The notes: generated from the sequence alone by a model not told the origin. A DNA stretch of 64,000 nt from Algoriphagus lacus (GCF_003583985.1 NZ_QXML01000005.1:213680-277679); one strand, 5' to 3'. Counted from the first letter of the stretch, positions 24,580-34,700 are shown. Numbers and translations are program-made.

Positions 24580-24606
24580 AATTCAGGTTTTGAAGCCTGA
24601 ATTTTT
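24580..24606 (+). terminator. Intrinsic terminator after the duplicated secreted protein
   Basis: AATTCAGG (24580-24587) pairs with CCTGAATT (24596-24603) around an eight-base loop and runs into a short T-stretch. The stop codon of the plus-strand gene lies 60 bases before it. Confidence 0.6.
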
Positions 24607-24653
24607 CATTTGGTCTATGGCATTGGAATTTTCATTGATCAAAATCGATCCGT

Positions 24654-26123
24654 TCACGCCTTTTTATTATTCCTGAAAAAGTCCGCAGCAATTTTCAGCG
24701 GTCGGAAAGTCAGGCGGTTTTTGATGCGGATAGAGGCAACCCGTTGAGCAATACTTTGGAGCGTACGAAGGAGTTCAAGGGTGTGCTTTCCTTTATTGAT
24801 CATGATGCACTCAGCAGCGGCTGCCCTACCGGCATCCGTGATTTCGGCACGGGATGCGATGCCGGATTTGTGCAGGTTTTCCAATACTTGCGTGGCCCAG
24901 ATCACCGGTACATGGGCGGCTTCACAAAGCCAGGAAATTTCTTCCTGAATCTCCACCAAACGCTCAAAACCGATCTCCACGGCCAAATCTCCACGCGCGA
25001 TCATCACCCCAAAATCCGGTTCAACCATCCCTTCCAGCAAAAGTTGGGGCAAGTTGACCACAGCTTCGTGAGTCTCGATCTTAAGGATAATCGGAGGGAT
25101 TTCGGGTTTGATTTCCCCCAAAGCCATTCTGAGTTCAGCGATATCCGCGGCAGTTCGGACAAATGAAAAACCAACGGTATCGGCATAAGCACAGGCAAAT
25201 GGAAGGCAGGAACGATCAAACTCCGTCAACGAATGAATATTAAGCGTGGAGTCCGGGAAGTTGAGACCCTTTCCAGCCTTGATGACCGGCTTTTTGGAAG
25301 AAATCCGCTCAATTCGAACCGATGCTTTATCGTGGAAAACCTCCTGAATTGTTCCCAAAATCAAACCATCATCGATGAAAACCCGCTCCCCTGCTTTGAG
25401 CCAGGGAATAATTCCAGGTTCATTGGGACTGATGACAATGTCTTTTTCATCAAACCCTTTCACTGAATCACTCAGCCAAATCAGTGAATCGGGATGAATC
25501 TCCACGGAGCCTTTCTTTTTGCCTTTGCCTAGCAAAACCGTCCGAATCTTTGGCCCTGCGAGATCCAAATGGATTTTACAGGGAATACTGGTCTGTTTGC
25601 TGGCTTGCTGGATTTTTTCGACCATTTTCAGCCAAATAGCCTCGTCGTCATGGGCGCAGTTGATGCGGGCAACTCCCATCCCATATTTCAGTAAGTCGGC
25701 CACGAGGTGTTTTTCCTCCAAAAAAGACCGATCAAAAGTGACCATTACCGAAGAAGGCCATTCGGCATGGAGTTCTCCAAAAAGATGGATGCTGCTCTTT
25801 TCGATCTTCTTGGCACCAAACTCCATTGTGCAGGGATCGAGTTTGGGAAATTCAACTCCCAGATGCTGCAGGGTCACCTGAATCTGTCGATGGGTATGGC
25901 TTTCACAACTGGCCAAGGATGAAAGTCCATTGGCGTGCAACATGTCCTGAAGTCGCCTAACGTCCGTTTTGCGCAAGACCAGGTATTTAAGAAAGTTGAC
26001 TGCTGACCTCCGGTTGTGGGGATGAACCCGCCCCAGAACTTCGGCAAACTCCTCCTCGATCTTGGACATGGATTGGTGAAGAGCGGTCAATTGGGTCTTA
26101 ATTTGGGCAAAAGGGGCTGCCAT
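24654..26123 (-). CDS. Pyruvate kinase family protein, barrel domain without the usual C-terminal domain
   Basis: The middle and end follow the pyruvate kinase barrel: YGMGVARINCAHD, IHLDLAGPKIRT, a B-domain-like insertion, DTVGFSFVRTAADI, ILKIETHEAVVNL (the catalytic Lys and metal-binding Glu kept), GVMIARGDLAVEIGFERL (metal-binding Asp kept) and VIWATQVLENLHKSG-ASRAEITDAG. The C-terminal regulatory domain of normal pyruvate kinases is missing; the protein stops after the barrel. In its place there is an unrelated N-terminal helical region of about 115 residues. This layout matches the divergent pyruvate-kinase-like branch seen in some bacteria and plants. Catalytic residues look intact, so activity on phosphoenolpyruvate or a similar enol-phosphate is possible. 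It stands alone, with no operon partner. Confidence 0.82.
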   Translation of the reverse strand: MAAPFAQIKTQLTALHQSMSKIEEEFAEVLGRVHPHNRRSAVNFLKYLVLRKTDVRRLQDMLHANGLSSLASCESHTHRQIQVTLQHLGVEFPKLDPCTMEFGAKKIEKSSIHLFGELHAEWPSSVMVTFDRSFLEEKHLVADLLKYGMGVARINCAHDDEAIWLKMVEKIQQASKQTSIPCKIHLDLAGPKIRTVLLGKGKKKGSVEIHPDSLIWLSDSVKGFDEKDIVISPNEPGIIPWLKAGERVFIDDGLILGTIQEVFHDKASVRIERISSKKPVIKAGKGLNFPDSTLNIHSLTEFDRSCLPFACAYADTVGFSFVRTAADIAELRMALGEIKPEIPPIILKIETHEAVVNLPQLLLEGMVEPDFGVMIARGDLAVEIGFERLVEIQEEISWLCEAAHVPVIWATQVLENLHKSGIASRAEITDAGRAAAAECIMINKGKHTLELLRTLQSIAQRVASIRIKNRLTFRPLKIAADFFRNNKKA

Positions 26124-26356
26124 AGCTATGCCTCGGTTAGGTGGGTGTAAGTTCCAAAAACTTTGGGTAACCTAATCACGTGACAATGGGATTCATAGTT
26201 TTATTTTTTTCGGGCTTGACCTTTGAAAATATCCCACTGAGGATAAATCAATTAGGGAACGACAGAGCATATCAGTGATTTTTTTCTGGTCTGTTTGAAG
26301 CGAAAAAGCGATCCATTGCGTCATGGAGAGGTATTTGAAAACCTAATCCAACAAGT

Positions 26357-27085
26357 ATGTACTTTATTTCATCAAACAAAAACATCCTCACAAGAGGAAT
26401 TAAGACTGTAACCGGATTGATTGCCGGATCACTTTTATTGACAGGTTGTATGGACGATCTTGAATCTCCTGAATTACCGCCGGCGGCTTATGTATCCATC
26501 TACCAAGGTTCACCTGCTGCCCCAGCGATGGATGTCTTCGCCAATCAGAACCGGGTTAATCAAAATCCTTTGAACTACACGGAGGTATTGGCTTACAGCG
26601 CCTTTTATCCGGGTACAAGAGACTTCCGTTTTTCAGGTTTTAATTCCGCAACCTCCCTGCTGGAAAAAAACTTTGTGCTGAAGGCAGACTCAGTGTATTC
26701 GGTCTTTGTAACCGACAAAACAGCAGGAATTGACGCAATTCTGGTCAAAGATGTCTGGGCTGAGCCCAAAGCTGAAAAAACACAGATTCGGTTTGTTCAC
26801 CTTTCATCAGACACCGAAAAGGTGTACTTACAGGCCTCAGGGGTGGCTTCTCCCTTGGTAACAGATTCCAATTTCAAATCCGTTTCGGACTTTAAGGAAT
26901 TGAACAAAGGAAACTTTACCCTTACCGTAAAATCCGCAACGACCAATGAGACTCTAATCCAGTCCGGAACGCTGGAACTAAAAGGCAACAGAGTCTACAC
27001 GCTGATCCTGAGAGGAATGAAAAGTGAAACCACAGGCGGGAAAAAACTCGATCTCCAGCTGATTACCAACTTTATCAACTATTAA
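26357..27085 (+). CDS. DUF4397 domain-containing lipoprotein
   Basis: The 242-residue protein has a lipoprotein signal with lipobox LLTGC (Cys31), followed by acidic residues (MDDLE). Two DUF4397-type repeats follow: AYVSIYQGSPAAPAMDVFANQNRV...YPGTRDFRFSGF, and TQIRFVHLSSDTEKVYLQASG...LNKGNFTLTVKSA. This domain is a beta-sandwich of unknown function common in Bacteroidota surface or periplasmic lipoproteins. The gene is monocistronic: a strong terminator lies 25 bases after the stop and the upstream gene is divergent. Confidence 0.85.
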   Translation: MYFISSNKNILTRGIKTVTGLIAGSLLLTGCMDDLESPELPPAAYVSIYQGSPAAPAMDVFANQNRVNQNPLNYTEVLAYSAFYPGTRDFRFSGFNSATSLLEKNFVLKADSVYSVFVTDKTAGIDAILVKDVWAEPKAEKTQIRFVHLSSDTEKVYLQASGVASPLVTDSNFKSVSDFKELNKGNFTLTVKSATTNETLIQSGTLELKGNRVYTLILRGMKSETTGGKKLDLQLITNFINY

Positions 27086-27110
27086 AAAACGCCTCATATT
27101 TTTTGTTTTT

Positions 27111-27141
27111 CCCGGAGCCCTGTGGGCTTCGGGAATTTTTT
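27111..27141 (+). terminator. Intrinsic terminator after the DUF4397 lipoprotein gene
   Basis: CCCGGAGCCC (27111-27120) and GGGCTTCGGG (27124-27133) form a ten-pair stem with one G-U wobble and a three-base loop, followed by AA and seven T residues. Confidence 0.92.
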
Positions 27142-27224
27142 TGCCCTTCCCTTTCCAATCCACAACTATGGATTGGAAAAGTTTATGAGAGCCTACACAA
27201 AAAGTAATCAAATCTTCAATGAAA

Positions 27225-27255
27225 AAAGCCACTCGGATCATTCCGGAGTGGCTTT
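27225..27255 (-). terminator. Intrinsic terminator for the sigma/anti-sigma operon
   Basis: AAAGCCACTC and GAGTGGCTTT form a ten-base stem with a small inner GGA/TCC stem. On the minus strand the hairpin ends in six T residues, which places it about 160 bases downstream of the minus-strand gene that ends at 27414. Confidence 0.75.
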
Positions 27256-27413
27256 GGGTTTGGTTTAGTAATCGAGATTCTGAACAACGAAATGATGACT
27301 GTGGGATTACCAAATCCTTTTAAAATCAGGGATCCAGCAATTTCATCAGTCATTGGCTTTAAGGCCCAATAACCTTAGACTATATATCAACCAACAGATA
27401 ATTGCGTCTTGGG

Positions 27414-28724
27414 TTATTTCTTTTGGACAGCTCCGAAATTGACCTTGAAAGAAGCTCCGAACATGCCCAGTTTTTCTCCGTATCCGGAGAATTCCTGCAA
27501 AGGATAATTGTAAAAAGGCATCACCTCATAGCTGGTCTTCTTGGATTGATACAGACGGACATTCACCCCGAAATTGGCTGTAGCGAAGGGATAAAACCTG
27601 TTTTCAGGAACATCCAAGGCCGAAACCTGACTAACCGCTTCTGACTTAAGTGTAAATGAATTGGCACTTTCAGCCGAAGCATCCAAAACAGCCACCTGCC
27701 GGGTGTAAGAAGATTGCTGCTCCGCATTCTGATTGAAGGTCATCAGATTGGAAAATCCTGCCTGCACTGATATGGACTGACTTCTCGTCAATGGATATTT
27801 GACAAACAGCGGGATATCCAGCTGAATTTGACTGATCTCGCTGGATTGGGTGACAGGGGATGAAAATCCCGCCACTTGAGCATAAGACTGACTTTCACTC
27901 GCCTGATTCAGGTAATTGACCGCCAGCCCAGAGCCTAATGTCAACTTGCCTGGCAGATCCATATCCACCAACACTCCCAATCCCAGACTGGATCCTGAGG
28001 TGGTTTGCTCGGTGCCTTGGGAAGTTCCAAAACCCGGAGAAAGTCCCATCGCCAATCTGGCAAACGACTTGGTTTCCAGAATCTCCTGAATCTCTTCTTC
28101 GCTGAGCTGAGGCTCTGTTGGCAATTCCTGAACAACAACAGCCTGATCCTGCTTGGCTTTGGAAGGAATTTCTTCCTTTGGATTTTCAGCTTGGGCAATC
28201 AGGGATTCAACCGCTTCAGCCTTTTGGCCAATTTCCTCAGTAGATGATTTTTCAATCAATGCCAGATTATCGCTATTTTTTGGCTCCGGGGAAACGGGAT
28301 TGGAATTGATAGATTTCTGTTTTTGGCCTGATGAAATTTGGTCCTTGGGAGTCTTAATTGATTCCTCATTTCTGCCGGAACTCAAACTTTCAGAAACACT
28401 TTCTTCCTTTCGGTCTGCATTGGGTATTTCCTGATCCAATGCGTTAGACTCAAGTTGAGTTTCTTGTTGGTTTGAGGCTAGTTGTTCAATCAACGGTTCT
28501 TCCTTCAAAGGAAGATCCTGAGAAATCCATACACTTCCTGCAACCCACAAAAGGGCTAGTGAGGCAGCGACACCTGTAATCCAATACCCTGCTCTTTTGC
28601 GGACAGCGGCGGCACGTTTGGCTTCAAAAGCCTCCCAAGCCCCCAATTCGTAAGGAAGAGGGTTTTCCTCCTGCTGCTTTCGAAGCGAGGATGCCAACCA
28701 TTTTTCGGGGTTATCTTCCTGCAT
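27414..28724 (-). CDS. Sigma-factor partner with one membrane segment, long linker and C-terminal barrel-like domain
   Basis: Not a named family by sight. The 436 residues divide into three parts. A short cytoplasmic head (1-45) has the anti-sigma-like WLASSLRKQQEENPLPYELGAWEAFEAKR. One membrane helix follows (about 47-66, ITGVAASLALLWVAGSVWI). A long Gln/Glu/Ser-rich linker (about 70-215) leads to a C-terminal domain (about 220-436) of alternating strands typical of PorT-like outer-membrane beta-barrel proteins, ending in GASFKVNFGAVQKK. The gene overlaps the ECF sigma factor gene by 14 bases. The layout suggests an anti-sigma factor whose periplasmic end reaches the outer membrane. Confidence 0.75.
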   Translation of the reverse strand: MQEDNPEKWLASSLRKQQEENPLPYELGAWEAFEAKRAAAVRKRAGYWITGVAASLALLWVAGSVWISQDLPLKEEPLIEQLASNQQETQLESNALDQEIPNADRKEESVSESLSSGRNEESIKTPKDQISSGQKQKSINSNPVSPEPKNSDNLALIEKSSTEEIGQKAEAVESLIAQAENPKEEIPSKAKQDQAVVVQELPTEPQLSEEEIQEILETKSFARLAMGLSPGFGTSQGTEQTTSGSSLGLGVLVDMDLPGKLTLGSGLAVNYLNQASESQSYAQVAGFSSPVTQSSEISQIQLDIPLFVKYPLTRSQSISVQAGFSNLMTFNQNAEQQSSYTRQVAVLDASAESANSFTLKSEAVSQVSALDVPENRFYPFATANFGVNVRLYQSKKTSYEVMPFYNYPLQEFSGYGEKLGMFGASFKVNFGAVQKK

Positions 28725-29259
28725 ATTCTTTCATGTGTTGGTGAATCAGCTGACGTAATTTGGATTTGGCCCGTGTCAGGTAAACCCTGGAGGAGCTCTC
28801 GGTGATTTCCAGCCGATCCGCTACCTCTCTGTGACTATATCCTTCCACCTCGTAGAGGTTGAATACCAGTTGTTGATCCTCGGGCAGCTGCCGTAGGAGT
28901 TTGAGAATGTCCTCAAAAGCCAGCTGATCCGGGGCATATACTTCATCGAAAACCGGGGTTTCTCCGTCTGCTTCCAGGTGATTTTGGAAGCGTTTGTCCT
29001 TCCGGTAATAATCTATTGCGGTGTTGACCGTGATTCTCCTTAGCCAAGGCTTGAGGGAGGGGGCTTCGTCCATCTTTTTCAGGGACTCAAAGCACTTCAA
29101 AAAAGAGTCATTGGTGATCTCCATGGCCAAGTCCCTGCTTTTTGAATAGGACAGACTGATCCCCATGACATAGCCATAGTATTTTTTGAAAAAAAACTCC
29201 TCATGTTTTTTTGACCGGCGTTTGCAACCGTCGATCAACTCTTGGTCAGACCAGTTCAA
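28711..29259 (-). CDS. RNA polymerase ECF sigma factor (sigma-70 family)
   Basis: A 182-residue ECF sigma factor with region 2 (YYGYVMGISLSYSKSRDLAMEITNDSFLKCFESL, then LKPWLRRITVNTAIDYYRKDKR) and region 4 (LRQLPEDQQLVFNLYEVEGYSHREVADRLEITESSSRVYLTRAKSKLRQ). The start is a TTG at 29259; an in-frame stop lies three codons upstream and no suitable ATG exists nearby. It is the first gene of a two-gene operon with the membrane partner at 27414-28724, which it overlaps by 14 bases, the usual arrangement of a sigma factor with its controlling anti-sigma factor. The regulon is unknown. Confidence 0.93.
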   Translation of the reverse strand: MNWSDQELIDGCKRRSKKHEEFFFKKYYGYVMGISLSYSKSRDLAMEITNDSFLKCFESLKKMDEAPSLKPWLRRITVNTAIDYYRKDKRFQNHLEADGETPVFDEVYAPDQLAFEDILKLLRQLPEDQQLVFNLYEVEGYSHREVADRLEITESSSRVYLTRAKSKLRQLIHQHMKEYAGR

Positions 29260-29290
29260 ATCAAATCAACCTTTCACTATTGTTATTCAC

Positions 29291-29803
29291 TCAATCAGGG
29301 ATAATCAGTTCACAATTTCCCACACAGTTAAAATCTTTAAAGCTGCAATGTTCTCTCATGTAAATGGAAAAAGGATCCATTGGAGAAGTATTGCGGAAAG
29401 CTTTTGCCAAGTCAATTCGGATTACCTCTATCTCCTGTTCGGAACCTGAAATACAACTTGAAAATTGTGCCGTGAGATAGATTTGCATTCTTTTTGGAGA
29501 AGATTCCTGCCAAACACCATCCCACACCAGTTCGTAGTTTCCGATGCAGTCTTTAGGACGGAGGATTTCAATTAGAAGTTCATTCCCTTCCCGTTTCATT
29601 TTCCTGACTTCAAACTCCACTTGGCAAAGTGAAGGATCCTTTCGGTTGAAATCCAGCTTCTGAAACTTTACAGGATCAGCAGTAAATAAGTACCCTTCTC
29701 CCTGCACCTGATAAGGAGAACTAATCCCCATCACTGCGTCCGTATTTTCAACGGTGCAACTGCAAAGAAACAACAGAAGGAAAAACCGGAAAACCGTGAT
29801 CAT
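29291..29803 (-). CDS. Small lipoprotein of unknown function
   Basis: No family was recognised. The 170-residue product starts with a short lipoprotein signal, hydrophobic FRFFLLLFLCSC with the lipid-accepting cysteine at about residue 16. The mature part has seven further cysteines, several in the last 60 residues (SSCISG, EHCSFKDFNCVGNCEL), which could form disulfides in the periplasm or on the cell surface. It ends 31 bases before the sigma factor gene on the same strand, so the three genes may be cotranscribed, and the lipoprotein could belong to the same signalling unit. Confidence 0.65.
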   Translation of the reverse strand: MITVFRFFLLLFLCSCTVENTDAVMGISSPYQVQGEGYLFTADPVKFQKLDFNRKDPSLCQVEFEVRKMKREGNELLIEILRPKDCIGNYELVWDGVWQESSPKRMQIYLTAQFSSCISGSEQEIEVIRIDLAKAFRNTSPMDPFSIYMREHCSFKDFNCVGNCELIIPD

Positions 29804-30618
29804 GAATGATTTTTTGAATAGGACGAAAATAAGGATCCATCATGCTACACCATTCTGGAAAATAAAACACAATGAATTGATTTTCATATAGATAAAACTA
29901 AGTGTTTGACCTTTGAATAGCTTAAAAACAAAAAAGCAACCTTTGAATTGGTTACTTGAGACGGAACGAAAGTGCCTGAATATTTCTATTCATTACATTG
30001 ATTTTAAGTGATTCATTTTTTAAAAAATTCAAAAGACCATCTTACTTCTTTTCGAGTTTCCTCTTTTCCAGGATGACTGAATAAATTAAAAGTTATCCTT
30101 AGCCAGCACTCTCCATTTTGAAGAAACTTTCAATATGGGAAGTGCTAAAAGTGAAAACACGTAAAACCAATTTTTCATTTAAAAATAAAGTCCGGAAAAA
30201 ATGATTTATGCTTTTCAGAATACTCATCACCTAATTTAATTTTTAACATTAGCCGCTTTCTTATTTGCTCCTGATCTACCTCTTGTCCTTAGGTAATTTA
30301 TATACAAAATGTTCCCTTTATTTTCATTCTTAGTTCATGGCTTTCTGTTTACAAACCTAATTCCCTGCTTAATGCCTATTTTTAAAACGTTAGCCAATGC
30401 AGTCTAATTTTCTAGAAATTATTCCAGGATTCATTTCAACTAGATCAAACCTGACATTGGGTTTTTAAAAGGATAACAAATCAAAAATCAGTAATGTAAA
30501 AGTTACTTAAAGCGAAATGGCAAGAAGAGAGGTTGCTTTTTCGGATTTCATCTTCGTGAAGGCCTTTGGACCTTTACTTATTTTTTAAAATAACGGGTTC
30601 ATCAAAACCACTCAAAAA
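29804..30618. other. Long AT-rich intergenic region, no gene seen
   Basis: About 815 bases with frequent stops in all frames and no convincing coding signal, tRNA or palindrome. It separates the divergent lipoprotein gene and the sensor kinase. A weak inverted repeat, AGCAACC...GGTTACT, lies near 29935-29960. No TTG-19-TAnnTTTG promoter match was found. Its composition resembles the AT-rich stretch that continues to about 39.2 kb. Confidence 0.5.
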
Positions 30619-31740
30619 TTGGAGAAAGCAACAAAAAATTACCTTACCCTTTTTCAAAAAATGCCGGAAGGGATAGTGTATGAAGATGCAAATGGCTTGC
30701 CTATCCAAATGAACCCAGCTGCTGAAAAAATGCTGGGGCTAAATTTAGCGCAACTTAGGGGGGATTCTCCAATTGATCCAAAATGGCATGCCATTCATCT
30801 TGACGGTTCGATTTATGATTTCCAATCCCAAGCAACTTTGATTTCACTGCAGACTGGACTCCCAATCGAAAATGAAATCATAGGGATCTTCAATCCGGAG
30901 CTGAATAAATACAAGTGGATTTCCATGAATTCAACCCCGGAATTCAGGCCAAATGAAGAAAAGCCTTTTCAGGTATTTGCCACCTTTAGAGATATCACAG
31001 AGCAGATCGAAGCTGAAAAAAAACTAAAGGCTCAGTCCGATTTGATGGAGCTATTGGTTTTTACCTCGACGTCCTTCATCAATATCCCCGAGGAAAAGCT
31101 TCGGGAAACAATTCAAATCTCCTTACAAAAATTGGGGGAGTTTGTGAATGCAGACAGAATGTATGTATTCGAATACAATTGGGAAAAGCAAACCTGCTCA
31201 AACACCCTTGAGTGGTGTAACGAAGGGATAGAACCTCAGATCGATCTACTTCAAGAAGTTCCTTTGGAGGGTTTAGAGAATTGGACTGAATGTCATCAAA
31301 GGGGCGAATCGATGTACGTGGAGAATGTCCTTGCCCTGGATGAGGAGTCTACTTTACGACAAATTCTAGAACCTCAAAGTGTGATCAGTCTATTGGCGAT
31401 GCCAATCATGGATAATTCTACCTGCTTGGGATTTATCGGCTTGGATTCGGTACGAAGCCAACATTCTTACAGTGAAAATGAAATTAACCTCCTGAAAATA
31501 TTCACCGGGATCCTTTCCAATTTGAAGAACCGCCTTGAAAGCGAAAGACAGCTAAAGGAGCGAATCAAAGAACTTAATGCTATCTATCAGGTATCAAACC
31601 TAACCATCCAAGGGAATCTTTCTGAAGACTGCTTACTTCAAAAGATCTCAGAGGTCATTCCTCTGGGTTTTTTTGAACCAGAGATAACCTATGTAAAAAT
31701 ACTGTTTAAAGGCAAAACTTTTGAATCTTCAGAATTCTAA
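30619..31740 (+). CDS. N-terminal fragment of hybrid sensor histidine kinase (PAS-GAF), ends at premature stop
   Basis: This 373-residue piece has a PAS domain (about 8-130, ending in the DITEQIEAEKKLK linker), a GAF domain (about 140-315, with DRMYVFEYNWEKQTC and SVISLLAMPIMDNSTCLGFIGLD) and the first half of a second GAF domain (about 325-373, cut off after FKGKTFESSEF). The TTG at 30619 is the likely start, because the frame is closed 33 bases upstream and the next ATG (30661) would cut into the PAS domain. The TAA at 31738-31740 interrupts the GAF domain; the same frame resumes directly after it with the rest of the domain. Confidence 0.75.
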   Translation: MEKATKNYLTLFQKMPEGIVYEDANGLPIQMNPAAEKMLGLNLAQLRGDSPIDPKWHAIHLDGSIYDFQSQATLISLQTGLPIENEIIGIFNPELNKYKWISMNSTPEFRPNEEKPFQVFATFRDITEQIEAEKKLKAQSDLMELLVFTSTSFINIPEEKLRETIQISLQKLGEFVNADRMYVFEYNWEKQTCSNTLEWCNEGIEPQIDLLQEVPLEGLENWTECHQRGESMYVENVLALDEESTLRQILEPQSVISLLAMPIMDNSTCLGFIGLDSVRSQHSYSENEINLLKIFTGILSNLKNRLESERQLKERIKELNAIYQVSNLTIQGNLSEDCLLQKISEVIPLGFFEPEITYVKILFKGKTFESSEF

Positions 31741-31788
31741 GCCACCACCAATTTCATCAGGGAAAAAATAGTTTCAAACTCTCAAGAG

Positions 31789-34700
31789 GTGGGATTATTG
31801 GAGGTATTTCTTCCCGAAGGAGTAAAATTCCTTCCCGAAGAAAATCAGATGGTTCTGGCCATTTGCAACATCATCGGCCAACATTTTGAATCCAAGATCA
31901 ATTTAAGCGAATCTCAGAAAAATGAGAGACAACTTAAAAACCTACTAAAAAGTCAAACCAGTTATGTATTAAGAACTGATTTAGAAGGTAATCACACTTA
32001 TTGGAATGAAAAATTCGAGGAGGAATATGGTTGGATTTACGGGATCGGGGGCCTATCCAAAGGGAATGCACTTCAATCCATTTGTGAATACCACCATCAA
32101 AGAACTCTCGAAACTGTACAAAACTGCATTCAATTTCCAGGAAAAATCTTTTCGGTGGAATTGGATAAGCCAGAAAAGGATAAAACCATAATTACCACCC
32201 TTTGGGAATTTGTAGCACTCGTAAATGAAAAAGGGAAGCCAACCGAAATTCAGTGCATAGGGATCAATATTTCAGATCGGAAAAAAGCAGAAACCAAGCT
32301 GATAGAGAGTGAAAACAGATTGAGGAGTTTGTTGGAATCCCAGACCAACTATGTGATCCGGACTGACTTGAGAGGTATCCACACTTTTTGGAACAAAAAA
32401 TTTGAAGAGGATTTTGGATTTATCTACAGTTCAAAAGGATTGGAGTCAACTGATTCACTCACTTCCATTTGTGAATACGACAAGGAAAAAGCCATCGAAA
32501 CGGTTACTAAATGCATTGAATCACCGGGAAATGTTTTTCAGGTGGAACTAGACAAACCGACCAAGTCCGGAAAGATCATGACCACCATTTGGGATTTCAT
32601 TTGCCTCACTGATTCAAATGGAGCTCCTTTTGAAATTCAATGTGTAGGGATTGACATTTCCGACCGCAAGGAAACCGAAACAAAACTGAAGGAGAGTGAG
32701 GAAAAATACCGGTTTCTTTTTGAGGAATCTCCGGATGGTTATTTGGTTATCAAGGACAATAAATTCATCGATTGCAACAGAACCGCTGAAAAAATGGTAA
32801 TGGCATCGAAGGAGGATTTGTTAGGAAAAAGTCCAGCAGACATTTCACCTGAATTTCAACCCAATGGTAGAAAATCCTCACATTATGCAAAAGAGATAAT
32901 TGAGCTAACCCTAGCAAAAGGTCAAACGGAATTTGAGTGGCTTCACACAAAAAAAGACGGGACTGAGTTTTTGGCAGAAATCAAACTCTCCAAACTGGAT
33001 AAAAGCGGAGAGGAAACGTTGTTCACTACCTGGAGAGACATTACGGAAAAAAGGAAAACCGAAATTGCCCTATTCAAGAGTGAAGAACGATTCAGGCAAA
33101 TCTCTGAGCATACTGGTTCAGTAATTTGGGAAGTAGACCATACAGGGCTCTACACTTACATGGGGCCAGTGGCCAAACGGGTGTTCGGATATGACCCGCA
33201 AGAAATGGTTGGGAAAAAATATTTTTGGGACATTTTTCCGGAGAACCAAAAAGAGGAGCTGAAAATCGATGGGCTAAAATATCTTCAGGAAGGCATTGAA
33301 TTATTGGACTGGGAAAACCCAATTCAAAGAAAAGACGGAAAAGTTATTTGGATCTCCAGATTTGGATCTGCCATTCGGGATGATTGGGGGAAAATAATCG
33401 GTTACAGAGGAGCGGATTACGACATCTCCTCCAGAAAAATAGCAGAAGAGGAAATGCGGAAATTCCGAATCATTTCGGACCAAGCATCATACGGAACAGT
33501 AATCACAGAATTTGAAACCCGACAAATCACCTATTGCAATGAGGCCTTTGCTAAAATGCATGGATATGAGATCTCGGAGTTAATTGGAAAAGTAATTTTC
33601 GACCTCCATACTCCGGAACAGCTGGAATTTTACTTGAATAATGTCTATCCAGAATACGCAGCAAACAAGGAATACAGCATTAAAGAATTTGGCAGAAAAA
33701 GAAAAGACGGATCCACCTTTCCTGGTTTAGCCACAGCAAAACTCTTTTATGATGAAGCTGGAAAACCAATATTCAATGCGGCCACTGTAATCGACATAAC
33801 GGAGCAAAAAATAATCGAGGAACATATTACTGAGCAAAACCTCCGTTTCAAAGCAATTATAGATGCTATTCCCGATCTCCTTTACATCATGGATAAGGAC
33901 GGGAATTATTTGGAGCACTTCAGTTCGAAACTTCAAAACCAGATAGGCGATTTTAGTTATTTGATCGGTAAAAATTTGAAGGATGTATTCTCCATAGAAG
34001 ATTCGGAATTGCACCTTGGTCAAATATCAAAAACTCTTACAGAAAATAGGATTCAAACCTATGAATACCAAGGTATTATGGGATTTGAAGATCGGTTTTT
34101 TGAATCCCGAATAGTTCCAATGACCTCGAATAAGGTATTAAGATTTGTCCGGGAAATCACTGATCGCAAAAAGAGTGAAAGTGAAATCCAAAAGCTTAAC
34201 CTTGCCATAGAACAGAGTCCGGTGGCAATTATCATCACAGACTTAAAGGGGAATCTCGAATACACAAATTCAGCTTTCCTAAAAATGACCGGCTACTCCC
34301 ACGAGGAGTTGATCGGAAAGCCAATTGGTATGATTAAATCCGGTCTAACAGAACGGAAGGTTTATCTTGATTTATGGAAAACTATTAATTCAGGAAAAAA
34401 CTGGCAATATGAATGGCAAAACAAAAAGAAATCAGGGGAATTGTTTTGGGAAAATATATCCATTACCCCTTTCAATAATCATGAAGGGAAGATTAAAAAC
34501 TTCCTTGCGATAAAACAGGATATCACAGAGCGTAAAAAATTTGAGGAAGAAATCATAAGTCTAAATGTAAATCTGGAAGAGCGAATCAATTTGAGGACCC
34601 AAGAACTTGAAAAAACCAACAGGGAATTGGAAAATGCCAGAATTGAAGCAGACTCAGCCAATCAGGCAAAAAGTGAATTCCTATCCAGAATGAGCCATGA

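Noticed and set aside
31738-31740. Translational recoding (read-through) of the TAA in the hybrid kinase
   Set aside because: No recoding signal is visible and TAA is not used for recoding in this group; mutation or base-call error is simpler.
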